Assembly (NCBI RefSeq): GCF_000771745.2
Contig: NZ_JPSL02000039.1
Location: forward strand, 487,923 to 551,922
DNA length: 64,000 bases
Direction: 5' to 3'
From: Thermus filiformis
GTDB lineage: Bacteria > Deinococcota > Deinococci > Deinococcales > Thermaceae
Part shown: positions 17,939 to 26,026 of the stretch, piece by piece
Layout: the number at the start of each line of letters is the position of its first letter
Numbering within the stretch: the first letter of the stretch is position 1
Made by a program: the position numbers and the translations under genes
The notes under the pieces: generated by a model
The model's database searches: none
Seen by the model: the letters and a program-made list of their open reading frames with translations, nothing else
Told to the model about the DNA's origin: nothing

Positions 17939-18880
17939 ATGATCCTGGTGGTCCTGGAACACGACGGAAAAACCCTTAGGAAGGGGGCCCTCGAGGCCCT
18001 GACCCGGGCCCGGGCCCTCTCCGAGGCCCTGGGCCTTCCGGTGCACGGCCTCCTCATGGGAGAGAACGCCGAAGGAGCGCTAGAGGAGGCCCGGCGGTAC
18101 GCGGCCAAGGTCTACCTGGCCAAGACCGGCCCCTACACGGCGGAGCGCTTCGCGGAAGGCCTCTACCAGGCGGGCAAGGAGGCCAAGGTCATCGTGGCCC
18201 CCAGCTCCCGCCAAAGCCGGGCCTACACCGCCCGGGTGGCCTACCGACTCCGGGCGGGGCTTTTGGAGGACACCCTCGAGTCCTGGGCCGAGGGGGGTGA
18301 GGTCTACGCCCGGCGGTACGCCTACTTGAACCGCGTCCTCCAGACGCAGAAGGCGGCCCTGCCTGTGGTCCTCACGGTCAAGCCCAACACCACCCCCCTG
18401 GCCGAGCCCCTGGCTGAGGCGGGCCAGGTGGAGGAGGTGGCGGTGCCCGAGGTGGCCACGGTGGAGGTTTTGGAGCGGCTCCAGGAGGAAAAGAAGGGGG
18501 TCTCCCTCACCGAGGCCGACGTGGTGGTCACGGGGGGGCGGGGCATGGGCGGCCCCGAGGCCTTCGGCCTGGTGGAGGAGCTCGCCGCCCTCCTGGGCGG
18601 GGCGGTGGGGGCCACCCGGGCGGTGGTGGACGCGGGCTGGCGGCCCTACAGCGAGCAGGTGGGCCAGACCGGAAAGACCGTCCAGCCCTCCTTGTACATT
18701 GCCCTAGGGGTCTCGGGAGCGGTGCAGCACCTGGCCGGGATGAACAAGAGCAAGTACATCGTGGCGGTGAACAAGGACCCCGAGGCCCCCATCTTCAAGC
18801 ACGCGGACTACGGCATCGTGGGGGACGTGCACCAGGTCCTGCCCGCCCTGATCCAGGCGGTGAAGAAGCTTAAGGACTAG
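17939..18880 (+). CDS. etfA: Electron transfer flavoprotein alpha subunit
   Basis: 313 aa, FAD-binding subunit of ETF. The C-terminal FAD domain is clear: [66 protein letters not shown] and [24 protein letters not shown]. The N-terminal half ([26 protein letters not shown]) is the usual ETF fold. CTAAGGAGG precedes the ATG. Last gene of the operon; repeat copy C, which forms two perfect 12-bp stems, follows the stop by 9 nt and may end transcription from both sides. Confidence 0.95.
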   Translation: MILVVLEHDGKTLRKGALEALTRARALSEALGLPVHGLLMGENAEGALEEARRYAAKVYLAKTGPYTAERFAEGLYQAGKEAKVIVAPSSRQSRAYTARVAYRLRAGLLEDTLESWAEGGEVYARRYAYLNRVLQTQKAALPVVLTVKPNTTPLAEPLAEAGQVEEVAVPEVATVEVLERLQEEKKGVSLTEADVVVTGGRGMGGPEAFGLVEELAALLGGAVGATRAVVDAGWRPYSEQVGQTGKTVQPSLYIALGVSGAVQHLAGMNKSKYIVAVNKDPEAPIFKHADYGIVGDVHQVLPALIQAVKKLKD

Positions 18881-18888
18881 CGAAAGCG

Positions 18889-18961
18889 CCCACCCCAGCC
18901 TAACGCCAGGCTGGGGTGGTTTACCGGGGCCCCCCGCTTGGCGTACGCCAAGCGGGGGTGG
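18889..18961. repeat. Palindromic intergenic repeat, copy C (two hairpins, inverted orientation)
   Basis: Two perfect 12-bp stems: CCACCCCAGCCT/AGGCTGGGGTGG (6-nt loop) and CCCCCGCTTGGC/GCCAAGCGGGGG (4-nt loop), separated by the conserved TTTACCGGGGC core, read in the opposite orientation to copies A and B. It fills the gap between the convergent etfA and the minus-strand membrane protein gene, so it is placed to act as a two-way terminator, although no T tract is present. Confidence 0.85.
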
Positions 18962-18964
18962 CGT

Positions 18965-19402
18965 TTATTGGCCTTCTCCTTCCTTGCCCGGGGGAGCCCC
19001 CTCGTCCACCATCCGCGACTCGGCCAGCGCCTCCTCCCGGGGCTTTTCCTCGGCCTCCTCCTTGGCCCCCCGCCCCCGGCGCAGGAGCCAAAGCAGGAGG
19101 TAGAGGGCGAGGAGCAGGAGGACGAGCCCGCCCAGGAAGGCCCAGAAGCTCAAGCCCCCCGCCCCGGGGGTGGGGGCCTCGGGCAGGGAGAGGGGCGGGG
19201 CCTCCTGCTGGGCCAGCTTCTGCTCCAAACCGGACACCCGCTGGCCCAGGGCCTTCAGGGCCTCGGACTGGGCCGAGACCGTCTCCTCCAGGCGGGCCAC
19301 GCGGGCCTCGAGGCCCGCGAGCACCCCGTAGACCCAGTAGGCCCCAAGCCCGGCCAGCACCAGCACGAGAAGCACCGAGATCCAGACCGTCAATCTCCGC
19401 AT
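18965..19402 (-). CDS. Small two-helix membrane protein with coiled coil
   Basis: 145-residue protein with no enzyme motif. Helix 1 at about 5-28 (VWISVLLVLVLAGLGAYWVY), then a heptad-rich coiled coil at about 30-65 (LEARVARLEETVSAQSEAL...RVSGLEQKLAQQ), a Pro-rich linker, helix 2 at about 87-108 (FWAFLGGLVLLLLALYLLLW), and a charged cytoplasmic tail. The start ATG 19402 sits behind an excellent GGAGGTGA; the frame stays open upstream but that region is the divergent carboxylase promoter. A TATAGT -10 (plus 19437-19442) can drive it. Function unknown; the layout resembles small envelope scaffold proteins. Confidence 0.7.
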   Translation of the reverse strand: MRRLTVWISVLLVLVLAGLGAYWVYGVLAGLEARVARLEETVSAQSEALKALGQRVSGLEQKLAQQEAPPLSLPEAPTPGAGGLSFWAFLGGLVLLLLALYLLLWLLRRGRGAKEEAEEKPREEALAESRMVDEGAPPGKEGEGQ

Positions 19403-19433
19403 ACCTTCACCTCCTTCCAAACCGCCATAGGAA

Positions 19434-19472
19434 TTCACTATACCACAGGCCCCTGATACAATGAGCCCCAGT
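19434..19472 (+). promoter_or_regulatory. Divergent overlapping promoters; leaderless start of carboxylase gene
   Basis: Plus strand: TTCACT (19434-19439), 17-bp spacer, TACAAT (19457-19462), 10 nt before the ATG at 19473 with no Shine-Dalgarno between. Minus strand: TATAGT (complement of 19437-19442) overlaps the plus -35, so the two promoters compete for the same DNA. Confidence 0.6.
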
Positions 19473-21038
19473 ATGGCCGACAACGCCCGCCTGATCCTGG
19501 ACGAGCTTCTGGCCGAGCTGGAGGAGAGGAGGAAGAAGGTCCTCTTGGGAGGTGGGGAGGAGCGGATCCGGAAACAGCACCAGCAGGGCAAGCTCACCGC
19601 CCGGGAGCGGATCCACTACCTCCTGGACGAGGGGAGTTTCGTGGAGCTCATGCCCTTCGCAGAGCACCTGGAGACCGGGCTCATGGAGGGGATAGAGGCC
19701 CCCGCCGACGGGGTGGTGACCGGCTACGGCACCATCGGGGGGAGGCTGGTCTTCGTCTTCAGCCAGGACTTCACCGTCCTCGGAGGGTCCTTGGGCAAGA
19801 TGCACGGGCGCAAGATCGCAAGTCTCATGGACATGGCGGCCAAGGTGGGGGCCCCCATCATCGGCCTGAACGACTCCGCCGGGGCCCGCATCCAGGAGGG
19901 GGTGGACAGCCTCTCCGGCTACGGGGAGGTCTTCTACCGCAACGCCATCTACTCAGGCGTGGTCCCCCAGATCTCCGCCATCTTGGGCCCCTGCGCGGGC
20001 GGCGCGGTCTACAGCCCGGCCATGACCGACTTCGTCCTCATGAGCCGGGGCACCAGCTACATGTTCATCACCGGCCCCGAGGTGATCAAGAGCGTGACCC
20101 GGGAGGAGGTGAGCTTTGAGGAGCTGGGCGGGGCCGACGTACACACGGAGAAGAGCGGGGTGGCCCACCTCGAGGCGGAGGGGGACGAGGCGGTGCTGGA
20201 CCTGATCAAGAAGCTCCTCTCCTACCTGCCCCAAAACAGCCGGGAAAAGCCGCCGGTCCTCGAGCCCCAGGACCCCCCCGACCGGGAGACCCCGGAGCTC
20301 GCCGACCTGATCCACCCCGACCCCAGGCGCCCCTACAACATGCACCAGGTGATCCGGACCCTCCTGGACGGCGGGGAGTTCCTGGAGATCCAGCCCGCCT
20401 TCGCCCGGAACATCATCGTGGGCCTGGGGCGGCTCGGGGGGTACCCGGTGGGGGTCGTGGCCAACAACCCCCGGTTCATGGCCGGGGCCCTGGACATCAA
20501 CGCCTCAGACAAGGCCGCCCGGTTCATCCGCACCATGGACGCCTTCAACATCCCCCTCCTCACCCTGGTGGACGTGACCGGCTTCCTGCCCGGGGTGGCC
20601 CAGGAGCACGGGGGGATCATCCGCCACGGGGCCAAGATGCTCTACGCCTACGCGGAGGCCACCGTGCCCAAAATCACCCTTATCGCCCGCAAGGCCTACG
20701 GGGGGGCCTACCTGGCCATGAACTCCAAGGACATGGGGGCGGACGTGGTCCTGGCCTGGCCCACGGCGGCGGTGGCGGTGATGGGGGCCGAGGGAGCGGC
20801 GGGCATCATCTACCGCAAGGAGATCCAGTCCTCCCCCAACCCCGAGGAGACCCGCAGGAAAAAGATCGAGGAGTACCGCAAGGCCTTTGACAACCCCTAC
20901 GTGGCCGCCGCCCGGGGCTACATAGACGACGTGATTGACTTCAAGGACACCCGCCGCCTCCTCTTCCGGCACCTCCGGATGCTCTGGGACAAAAAGGAGG
21001 AGCGGCCCTGGAAGAAGCACGGGAATATACCTCTTTGA
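19473..21038 (+). CDS. Acyl-CoA (propionyl/methylcrotonyl-type) carboxylase, carboxyltransferase beta subunit
   Basis: 521-aa carboxyltransferase that moves CO2 from biotin to acyl-CoA. Crotonase-fold signatures: GKLTARERIHYLLDEGSFVEL at the N-terminus, SQDFTVLGGSLGKMHGRKI, LNDSAGARIQEGVDSLSGYGE and GPCAGGAVYSPAMTDFVLM in the N-half; LVDVTGFLPGVAQEHGGIIRHGAKMLYAYAEATVPKITLI (several adjoining motifs) and RKAYGGAYLAMNSKDMGAD in the C-half. The alpha (biotin) subunit is not in this window. ATG 19461 overlaps the -10 box, so ATG 19473 is the real start, probably on a leaderless mRNA. A strong terminator follows at 21061. Confidence 0.9.
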   Translation: MADNARLILDELLAELEERRKKVLLGGGEERIRKQHQQGKLTARERIHYLLDEGSFVELMPFAEHLETGLMEGIEAPADGVVTGYGTIGGRLVFVFSQDFTVLGGSLGKMHGRKIASLMDMAAKVGAPIIGLNDSAGARIQEGVDSLSGYGEVFYRNAIYSGVVPQISAILGPCAGGAVYSPAMTDFVLMSRGTSYMFITGPEVIKSVTREEVSFEELGGADVHTEKSGVAHLEAEGDEAVLDLIKKLLSYLPQNSREKPPVLEPQDPPDRETPELADLIHPDPRRPYNMHQVIRTLLDGGEFLEIQPAFARNIIVGLGRLGGYPVGVVANNPRFMAGALDINASDKAARFIRTMDAFNIPLLTLVDVTGFLPGVAQEHGGIIRHGAKMLYAYAEATVPKITLIARKAYGGAYLAMNSKDMGADVVLAWPTAAVAVMGAEGAAGIIYRKEIQSSPNPEETRRKKIEEYRKAFDNPYVAAARGYIDDVIDFKDTRRLLFRHLRMLWDKKEERPWKKHGNIPL

Positions 21039-21060
21039 CGCTTGAGGACAGGGTGGTCCA

Positions 21061-21086
21061 CCGCCCGGTTCCCCCCGGGCGGTTTT
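21061..21086 (+). terminator. Rho-independent terminator of the carboxylase gene
   Basis: Perfect 8-bp stem CCGCCCGG (21061-21068) / CCGGGCGG (21075-21082), loop TTCCCC, followed by TTTTCGTTT. Lies 22 nt after the stop. Confidence 0.85.
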
Positions 21087-21112
21087 CGTTTAAGTGTACA
21101 TTATGCCACATT

Positions 21113-21136
21113 GGATAGTTTCATCTTGAACTATCC
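21113..21136. promoter_or_regulatory. Operator-like inverted repeat upstream of marR-MFS
   Basis: GGATAGTT (21113-21120) and AACTATCC (21129-21136), 8-bp arms with an 8-bp spacer, ending 7 bp before the GTG start of the MarR gene. The region 21083-21136 is AT-rich against this genome. A MarR dimer site for autoregulation is the likely reading. Confidence 0.65.
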
Positions 21137-21143
21137 TTGGGGG

Positions 21144-21563
21144 GTGAGCTGGACGATCCTCACCAAGCTGTGGCGGCTCACCCGGGAGCTTCGGGAGGAG
21201 ACCCTCCCCACCCTCGAGGCCCTGGGCCTGGCCCCCACCGACCCCTGGCTTTTGGCCGAGCTGGAGCGCCACCCCTACCCCTCCCTCCTGGCCCACTCCA
21301 CCCAGATCCCGCCCCCCACGATCAGCCACATGCTCAAGCGGATGGAGGGGCTGGGCCTGGTCCAAAGACGGCTCGAGCCCCAGGACCTGAGGCGGTACCG
21401 GTTTGAGCTCACCGAGAAGGGCCGAAGCGCCCTAGAGGAAAGCCGAAGGGCCATGCAAAAGGCCCTGGAACGGCGGCTTTCCCGCCTCGGCGAGGAGGAG
21501 AAGGCGCTTCTGGAAGGGATGCTGGACCGGCTTTTGAACATAGAAGCGGAGGAAAACCCATGA
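21144..21563 (+). CDS. MarR-family transcriptional regulator
   Basis: Winged-helix regulator of about 139 aa. The DNA-binding part is seen in LAHSTQIPPPTISHMLKRMEGLGLVQRRLEPQDLRRYRFELTEKGRSALEESRRAM (recognition helix around PPPTISHML, wing around RRLEPQDLRRYRF). Start GTG 21144 (SWTILTKLWRLTREL); the frame is open upstream to 21042 but passes through the terminator and operator. It overlaps the MFS exporter by 4 nt (ATGA), the classic arrangement of a repressor with the drug exporter it controls, and the inverted repeat just upstream fits autoregulation. The inducer is unknown. Confidence 0.88.
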   Translation: MSWTILTKLWRLTRELREETLPTLEALGLAPTDPWLLAELERHPYPSLLAHSTQIPPPTISHMLKRMEGLGLVQRRLEPQDLRRYRFELTEKGRSALEESRRAMQKALERRLSRLGEEEKALLEGMLDRLLNIEAEENP

Positions 21564-23869
21564 CGAACGAGAAACCAAAGGGAATGAGCCCCGAGGTGCG
21601 CTTCACGCTCATCGGCATCATGCTGGGCCTGTTCCTGGCCGCCTTGGACCAGACCATCGTCTCCACGGCCATGCCCAGGATCATCGCCGACCTGAAGGGG
21701 ACGGAGTACTACGCCTGGGTCACCACCAGTTACCTCCTGGCCGCCACCGTCTCCGCCCCCATCTTCGGCCGGCTCACCGAGCTCTTCAGCCGCAAGAGCA
21801 TCCTCCTCATCGCGGTGATCATCTTCCTCCTGGGCTCGGCCCTCTCGGGGCTGAGCCAGAACATGGCCGAGCTCATCCTCTTCCGGGGGGTGCAGGGCAT
21901 CGGCGGCGGGGCCCTTTTTGCCCTCGCCCTCACCACCATTGCCGTCCTCTTCCCCCCCAGGGAAAGGAGCCGGCTGGGAGGGCTTTTCGGAGCCGTCTTC
22001 GGCCTCTCCAGCGCGGTGGGGCCCTGGCTGGGGGGCCTCCTCACCGACCACCTCTCCTGGCACTGGGTCTTCTACATCAACATGCCCGTGGGGGCGGTGG
22101 CCCTCTGGTTCATCGCCCGCTACATGCCAGGGCTTCCCCCGGAGCACCAGGAGCGGTTTGACTACCTGGGGGCCTTCCTCCTGGTGGTCTGGACCGTCCC
22201 CCTGATGCTCGCCTTCTCCTGGGGAGGGAGCACCTACCCCTGGGATAGCCCCGAGATCCTGGGGCTTCTGGCCGTGAGCCTGGTGGGGCTCATCCTCTGG
22301 GTCTGGGCCGAGCTCAAGGTGGAGCACCCCCTGTTTGACCTCTCCCTCTTCCGCATCCCCACCTTCTCCCTGGCCGCGGGGGCCATCTTCTTCTACGGCC
22401 CCGCCTTCTTGGGCGCGGTGGTCTTCCTCCCCCTCTACCTCCAGGTGGTCAAGGGGGTTTCGGCCTCCGCCTCGGGGGTGACCGTCCTCCCCCTGACCCT
22501 GGGGGTCATCCTGGGCTCGGTGGGCGGGGGGGTGCTGGCGAGCCGGATCGGCCGGTACAAGCCTATCCTTGTCGGGGGAAGCCTCTTCCTCCTGGCCCTC
22601 TTCCTCCTCCTCCACTTCATCCTCGAGGCCTCTACCCCACTCCCCCTCGTGATCGGCCTCTTCTTCCTCCTGGGGCTCGGGCTCGGCCCCTCCCAGAGCC
22701 TCATCAACATCGCCGCCCAGAACGAGGTCCCCATGCAGAGGATCGGCTCGGCCACGAGCGGCCTCCAGTTCACCCGGCAGATCGGCTCCACCATGGGCAT
22801 CGCCCTTTTGGGCACGGTTCTGGCCTCGAGCCTCAACCAGGAGCTCTGCCGGGTCTTCCCGGAAAGCGCGAGCTGCAAGCCTAAAGCGGTGGTCCAGAGG
22901 AACATGGAGGGGACGGGAATAGACCTGGACCGGCAGTTCCAGGACCTGGAGGCGAAGATCGTGGCCGCCCTGAAGGGGGACGAGGCGGCCTACGAGGCGC
23001 TGAAAAACGACCCGAACGTCCCCCAGGAGGTGAAGAAGAACCTGGTGAAGGGAGGGATTCCCGCCCAGTTCGCCCGGACGAGGGCGCTTCTCCTTTCGGC
23101 CCTGGAGGGGGACCGGGCAGCCTGGGAGGAGGTGCAGAAGGACCCGAACCTTCCCCAGGAGTTCAAGGCCCGCCTTCCCGAGGGAGGCATCCCCGGTGAG
23201 TTCGCCCGGCTGAAGGCCCTGGTCTTCCGGGCCCTGGAGGGAGACCCTGCGGCCTACCAAGCCCTCTTGCAAAACCCCCAGGTGCCCCAGGCCCTGAAGG
23301 AGCAGCTGGTCCCGGGCGGGGTGGCCAAGGCGGTGGAAGAGGAGGTTTCGGCCACCTACGCCCTCTTGGAGAAGGCCCTCCGGGGGGACGCGGGGGCCAA
23401 GGCCCGCCTCCTCCAGAACCCCCGGCTTGACCCCAGGCTGAAGGCCCTCCTGCAAACCCCCCCGCCCCCCCAGGCCCTGCCCCAGGTCCTGGCCCAGGTG
23501 AAGGCGGCTCTGGAGGCCCAGAAGGCAGAGATCGCGGCCCAGGCCCTGGCCGAGGCCAAGAAGGGGGTGGAGCTGGCCCTACAGGAGGCCCAGGCCAAGG
23601 CCCTGGAGGAGGCCAAGGCCCAGGTCCTCTCCGCCTTGGCCCAGGCCGAGGAGGAGGCCCTTAAGACCGTGCCAAAGGAGGTGGTGAAGCAGCTGGAGGA
23701 GACCAAGGCGAAGCTGAAGGAGGCCCTGGTCCAGGGCATCGTCCAGGCGGAGAAGCACATCTTCCTCTACTCCGCCCTCTTCATCCTCCTCTCCTTCCTC
23801 CTCCTTCTGGGGATGCCGGACAAGGAGCTCAAGGGCGGGTTCCGGCCGCAGGTGGAACAGGGGGCGTAG
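21560..23869 (+). CDS. MFS exporter (DHA2/EmrB-QacA type, 14 TM) with an about 308-residue extracytoplasmic loop
   Basis: Drug:H+ antiporter family protein. Core motifs: AALDQTIVSTAMPRI (TM1), GRLTELFSRKS (motif A), FRGVQGIGGGALFAL, SAVGPWLGGLLTDHLSWHWVFYINMPVG (motif C region). Thirteen helices occupy residues 1 to about 424; the fourteenth is at about 733-754 (HIFLYSALFILLSFLLLLG). Between them lies a loop of about 308 residues where relatives have a short one: four tandem repeats of about 44 residues (starting near 462, 506, 550 and 599, each with ALxGDxAAYxAL..NPxVPQ..K..L..GG) followed by an Ala/Glu/Lys-rich coiled coil (about 645-730). GGAGG 5 nt before the ATG. Co-transcribed with the MarR gene. 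Confidence 0.9.
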   Translation: MTNEKPKGMSPEVRFTLIGIMLGLFLAALDQTIVSTAMPRIIADLKGTEYYAWVTTSYLLAATVSAPIFGRLTELFSRKSILLIAVIIFLLGSALSGLSQNMAELILFRGVQGIGGGALFALALTTIAVLFPPRERSRLGGLFGAVFGLSSAVGPWLGGLLTDHLSWHWVFYINMPVGAVALWFIARYMPGLPPEHQERFDYLGAFLLVVWTVPLMLAFSWGGSTYPWDSPEILGLLAVSLVGLILWVWAELKVEHPLFDLSLFRIPTFSLAAGAIFFYGPAFLGAVVFLPLYLQVVKGVSASASGVTVLPLTLGVILGSVGGGVLASRIGRYKPILVGGSLFLLALFLLLHFILEASTPLPLVIGLFFLLGLGLGPSQSLINIAAQNEVPMQRIGSATSGLQFTRQIGSTMGIALLGTVLASSLNQELCRVFPESASCKPKAVVQRNMEGTGIDLDRQFQDLEAKIVAALKGDEAAYEALKNDPNVPQEVKKNLVKGGIPAQFARTRALLLSALEGDRAAWEEVQKDPNLPQEFKARLPEGGIPGEFARLKALVFRALEGDPAAYQALLQNPQVPQALKEQLVPGGVAKAVEEEVSATYALLEKALRGDAGAKARLLQNPRLDPRLKALLQTPPPPQALPQVLAQVKAALEAQKAEIAAQALAEAKKGVELALQEAQAKALEEAKAQVLSALAQAEEEALKTVPKEVVKQLEETKAKLKEALVQGIVQAEKHIFLYSALFILLSFLLLLGMPDKELKGGFRPQVEQGA

Positions 23870-23880
23870 ACTTTTGGGGG

Positions 23881-25329
23881 ATGGAGGATCCCTTCCTCGA
23901 GGCCCTGAAGGCCCTCCCCAGGGAGGTTCTGGCCAAGGGGGAGGCCTACGTGCGGGCGGGCCGGGTCCTGGACCTGGTCCGCCTGGGGGATGTCCTCCAG
24001 GCCCGGGTCCAGGGCACCGACCCCCTGCCCTACCGGGTCCGCCTCGAGCCCGGCCTTAGGGGCGGGTGCACCTGCCCCTACCCGGGCTGGCCCTGCAAGC
24101 ACGCGGCGGCGGTCCTTCTGGCCTACGAGCGGGCCCAGGAGAAGCCCCAGGACCTCCTGAAGGCCCTGGAGGCCCTTCCCCCGGAGGAGGCCAAAGGGCT
24201 CCTGGTGCGCCTGGCCAAGACCCTCCCCCAGGTGGCGGAGGCCCTTTCCGGCTACGCCCTGGACCCCGAGAAGGAGGTCCTGCGCCTGGCGCGGCTCCTC
24301 CCCGATCCGAAGGCGGAGGAGGAGGCGGGCCGGCTTCTGGCCCAGCTGGCCCTAAAGGGGAACGCCCCGGCCCTCCTCCGCCTGGCGCGGGCCCTGGAGG
24401 AAGAGGAGGAAACCTTTCCCCTGGCGCAAAGGGCGGTGGAGGGCTTCGTGGAGGCGGCAGGAAGGGAGGGGCTTTCCCCCCTCCTGGAAGCCCTTGCCCA
24501 GGGAAGCCGGGTGGCGGCGGAAGGGGTCTTCCGGCTGGTCCTGGCCTTCCCAGAAACCCTCCCCCAGGCCGAGGCGGCCCTGGCCCGCCTAAGGCAGGCC
24601 GCCCGGGGGGAAGGGCGCCTTTTTTTGCACGGGCTTCTCCTCTCCATCCTCAGGGCCCTGGACCCGGAGAAGTACATAGACCGGCTGAAGGAGGGCCTCA
24701 GTGAGCCCTGGGAGTACGCCGAGCTGACGAGGACCCTTCTGAGGCTCGGGCGGAAGGAGGAGGCCCTCCGCTACGCCAAGGAAGGGGTGGAGTGGTTCGG
24801 AAAGGGGGAAAAGACCCTGCCCCTCCTTTCCGTCCTCTGGGAGGAGGGGAAGGACCCGGAGGCCCTGGAGGCCCGCTTCCGCCTCAGGCCCAGCCTGGAG
24901 GACTACCTGGCCCTGAAGGAGGCCTGGGGCCGCGCCTTCGCCGAACGAAGGCGCGGCCTCCTCCGGAGGGTGGAGGACCCCGCCCTTTTGGCCCGGATCC
25001 TCCTCCTGGAGGAGGACTACCAGGGGCTGGAGCGGCTTCTCAAGAAGGTTTCCCCCCTCGAGGCCCCCCGGGTGGCCGAGGCCCTCCAGGAGGCCCTTCC
25101 CCAGGAGGCGGGGCGGCTTTACCTCCTGGCGGCCGAGGCCAAGGTGGAGGAGAAGACCCGCCCCGCCTACCAGGAGGCCGCCCTCTACCTGGCCCGGGCC
25201 GCCCGGCTTCTGGGAAGGCCCCCCTCCCAGCTGGCCCAGGCCCTCCTGGCCCGCTACCCCCGGCGGTGGGCCCTGCGGGAAGCCCTCGCCCCCCTCCTTG
25301 CCGAGCAGCCCCCTCCTCCCCTACCCTGA
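23881..25329 (+). CDS. SWIM zinc-finger protein with helical repeat region
   Basis: 482-aa protein. A SWIM zinc finger lies at residues 63-74 (CTCPYPGWPCKH: C63, C65, C72, H74), followed by about 400 residues of Leu/Ala/Glu-rich helices with TPR-like periodicity. SWIM domains bind DNA or proteins; bacterial versions often sit beside SNF2 helicases, but none is present here. No catalytic motif seen. It starts 11 nt after the MFS gene and ends 4 nt before the DtxR-type regulator, so it belongs to the same transcription run. Function not known. Confidence 0.7.
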   Translation: MEDPFLEALKALPREVLAKGEAYVRAGRVLDLVRLGDVLQARVQGTDPLPYRVRLEPGLRGGCTCPYPGWPCKHAAAVLLAYERAQEKPQDLLKALEALPPEEAKGLLVRLAKTLPQVAEALSGYALDPEKEVLRLARLLPDPKAEEEAGRLLAQLALKGNAPALLRLARALEEEEETFPLAQRAVEGFVEAAGREGLSPLLEALAQGSRVAAEGVFRLVLAFPETLPQAEAALARLRQAARGEGRLFLHGLLLSILRALDPEKYIDRLKEGLSEPWEYAELTRTLLRLGRKEEALRYAKEGVEWFGKGEKTLPLLSVLWEEGKDPEALEARFRLRPSLEDYLALKEAWGRAFAERRRGLLRRVEDPALLARILLLEEDYQGLERLLKKVSPLEAPRVAEALQEALPQEAGRLYLLAAEAKVEEKTRPAYQEAALYLARAARLLGRPPSQLAQALLARYPRRWALREALAPLLAEQPPPPLP

Positions 25330-25333
25330 GGGT

Positions 25334-26026
25334 GTGCGGCACCCCCTGACCGAAGCCCAGGAGGACTACCTCAAAGCCATCCTCCTCCTGGAGGAGAAGG
25401 GCGGACGGGCCACCACCCAGGCCCTGGCGGGGTTTCTGGGTGTGCGGCCCGCCTCCGTCACGGAGATGCTGAAGAAGCTGGCCGAGCTGGGCCTCGTCCG
25501 CCACACCCTCTACCGGGGGGCGGAGCTCACCCCCCTGGGGCGGCAGGTGGCCCTGGAGGTGGTCCGGCACCACCGGCTCCTGGAGACCTTCCTCCACCAG
25601 GCCCTGGGCTACGGCTGGGAGGAGGTCCACGCGGAGGCGGAGAGGCTGGAGCACCACATCAGCGAGGCCTTTGAACGCCGCATCGCCGAGCTTCTGGGCC
25701 ACCCCGAGCGCGACCCCCACGGGGACCCCATCCCGGGTCCGGGCCTCGAGCTGGAGCCGGAGGAGGGGCTGGGCCTCCTCGAGGCCCCCCTGGGCCGGGC
25801 CCGCCTCCTCCGGGTCCTGGCCCAGGACCCGGACACCCTGACTCTCCTCGCCCAGCTGGGCCTCCGGCCAGGCCGGGAGCTGGAGCTTCTGGAAAGGAGC
25901 TCAGAGGGGGTGCGGCTCCGGGTGGGGAGGAAGACCTACCTCCTCCCCACCGCCTTGGCCGGGGCCCTGAGGGTTCAGAGCGCGGTGGAGCCCCCGTCCA
26001 CCGGGAGCACCGCCCCGGTGACGTAG
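25334..26026 (+). CDS. DtxR/MntR-family metal-dependent regulator
   Basis: 230-aa regulator. The N-terminal winged helix (LTEAQEDYLKAILLLEEKGGRATTQALAGFLGVRPASVTEMLKKLAELGLV, the DtxR helix-turn-helix) is followed by the metal-binding dimerisation part with HHRLLETFLHQALGYGWEEVHAEAERLEHHISEAFERRI, whose His/Glu residues match the metal ligands, and a C-terminal FeoA/SH3-like domain (LGLRPGRELELLERSSEGVRLRVGRKTYLLPTAL). Start GTG 25334 lies 4 nt after the SWIM gene; a TTG at 25298 would add 12 residues. The 3' end overlaps the opposite SDR gene by 52 bp. Mn or Fe control is plausible; no target operator recognised. Confidence 0.88.
   Translation: MRHPLTEAQEDYLKAILLLEEKGGRATTQALAGFLGVRPASVTEMLKKLAELGLVRHTLYRGAELTPLGRQVALEVVRHHRLLETFLHQALGYGWEEVHAEAERLEHHISEAFERRIAELLGHPERDPHGDPIPGPGLELEPEEGLGLLEAPLGRARLLRVLAQDPDTLTLLAQLGLRPGRELELLERSSEGVRLRVGRKTYLLPTALAGALRVQSAVEPPSTGSTAPVT

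Noticed and set aside
19461..19472. ATG 19461 as start of the carboxylase gene
   Set aside because: It overlaps the TACAAT -10; ATG 19473 fits both the promoter and the family N-terminus.
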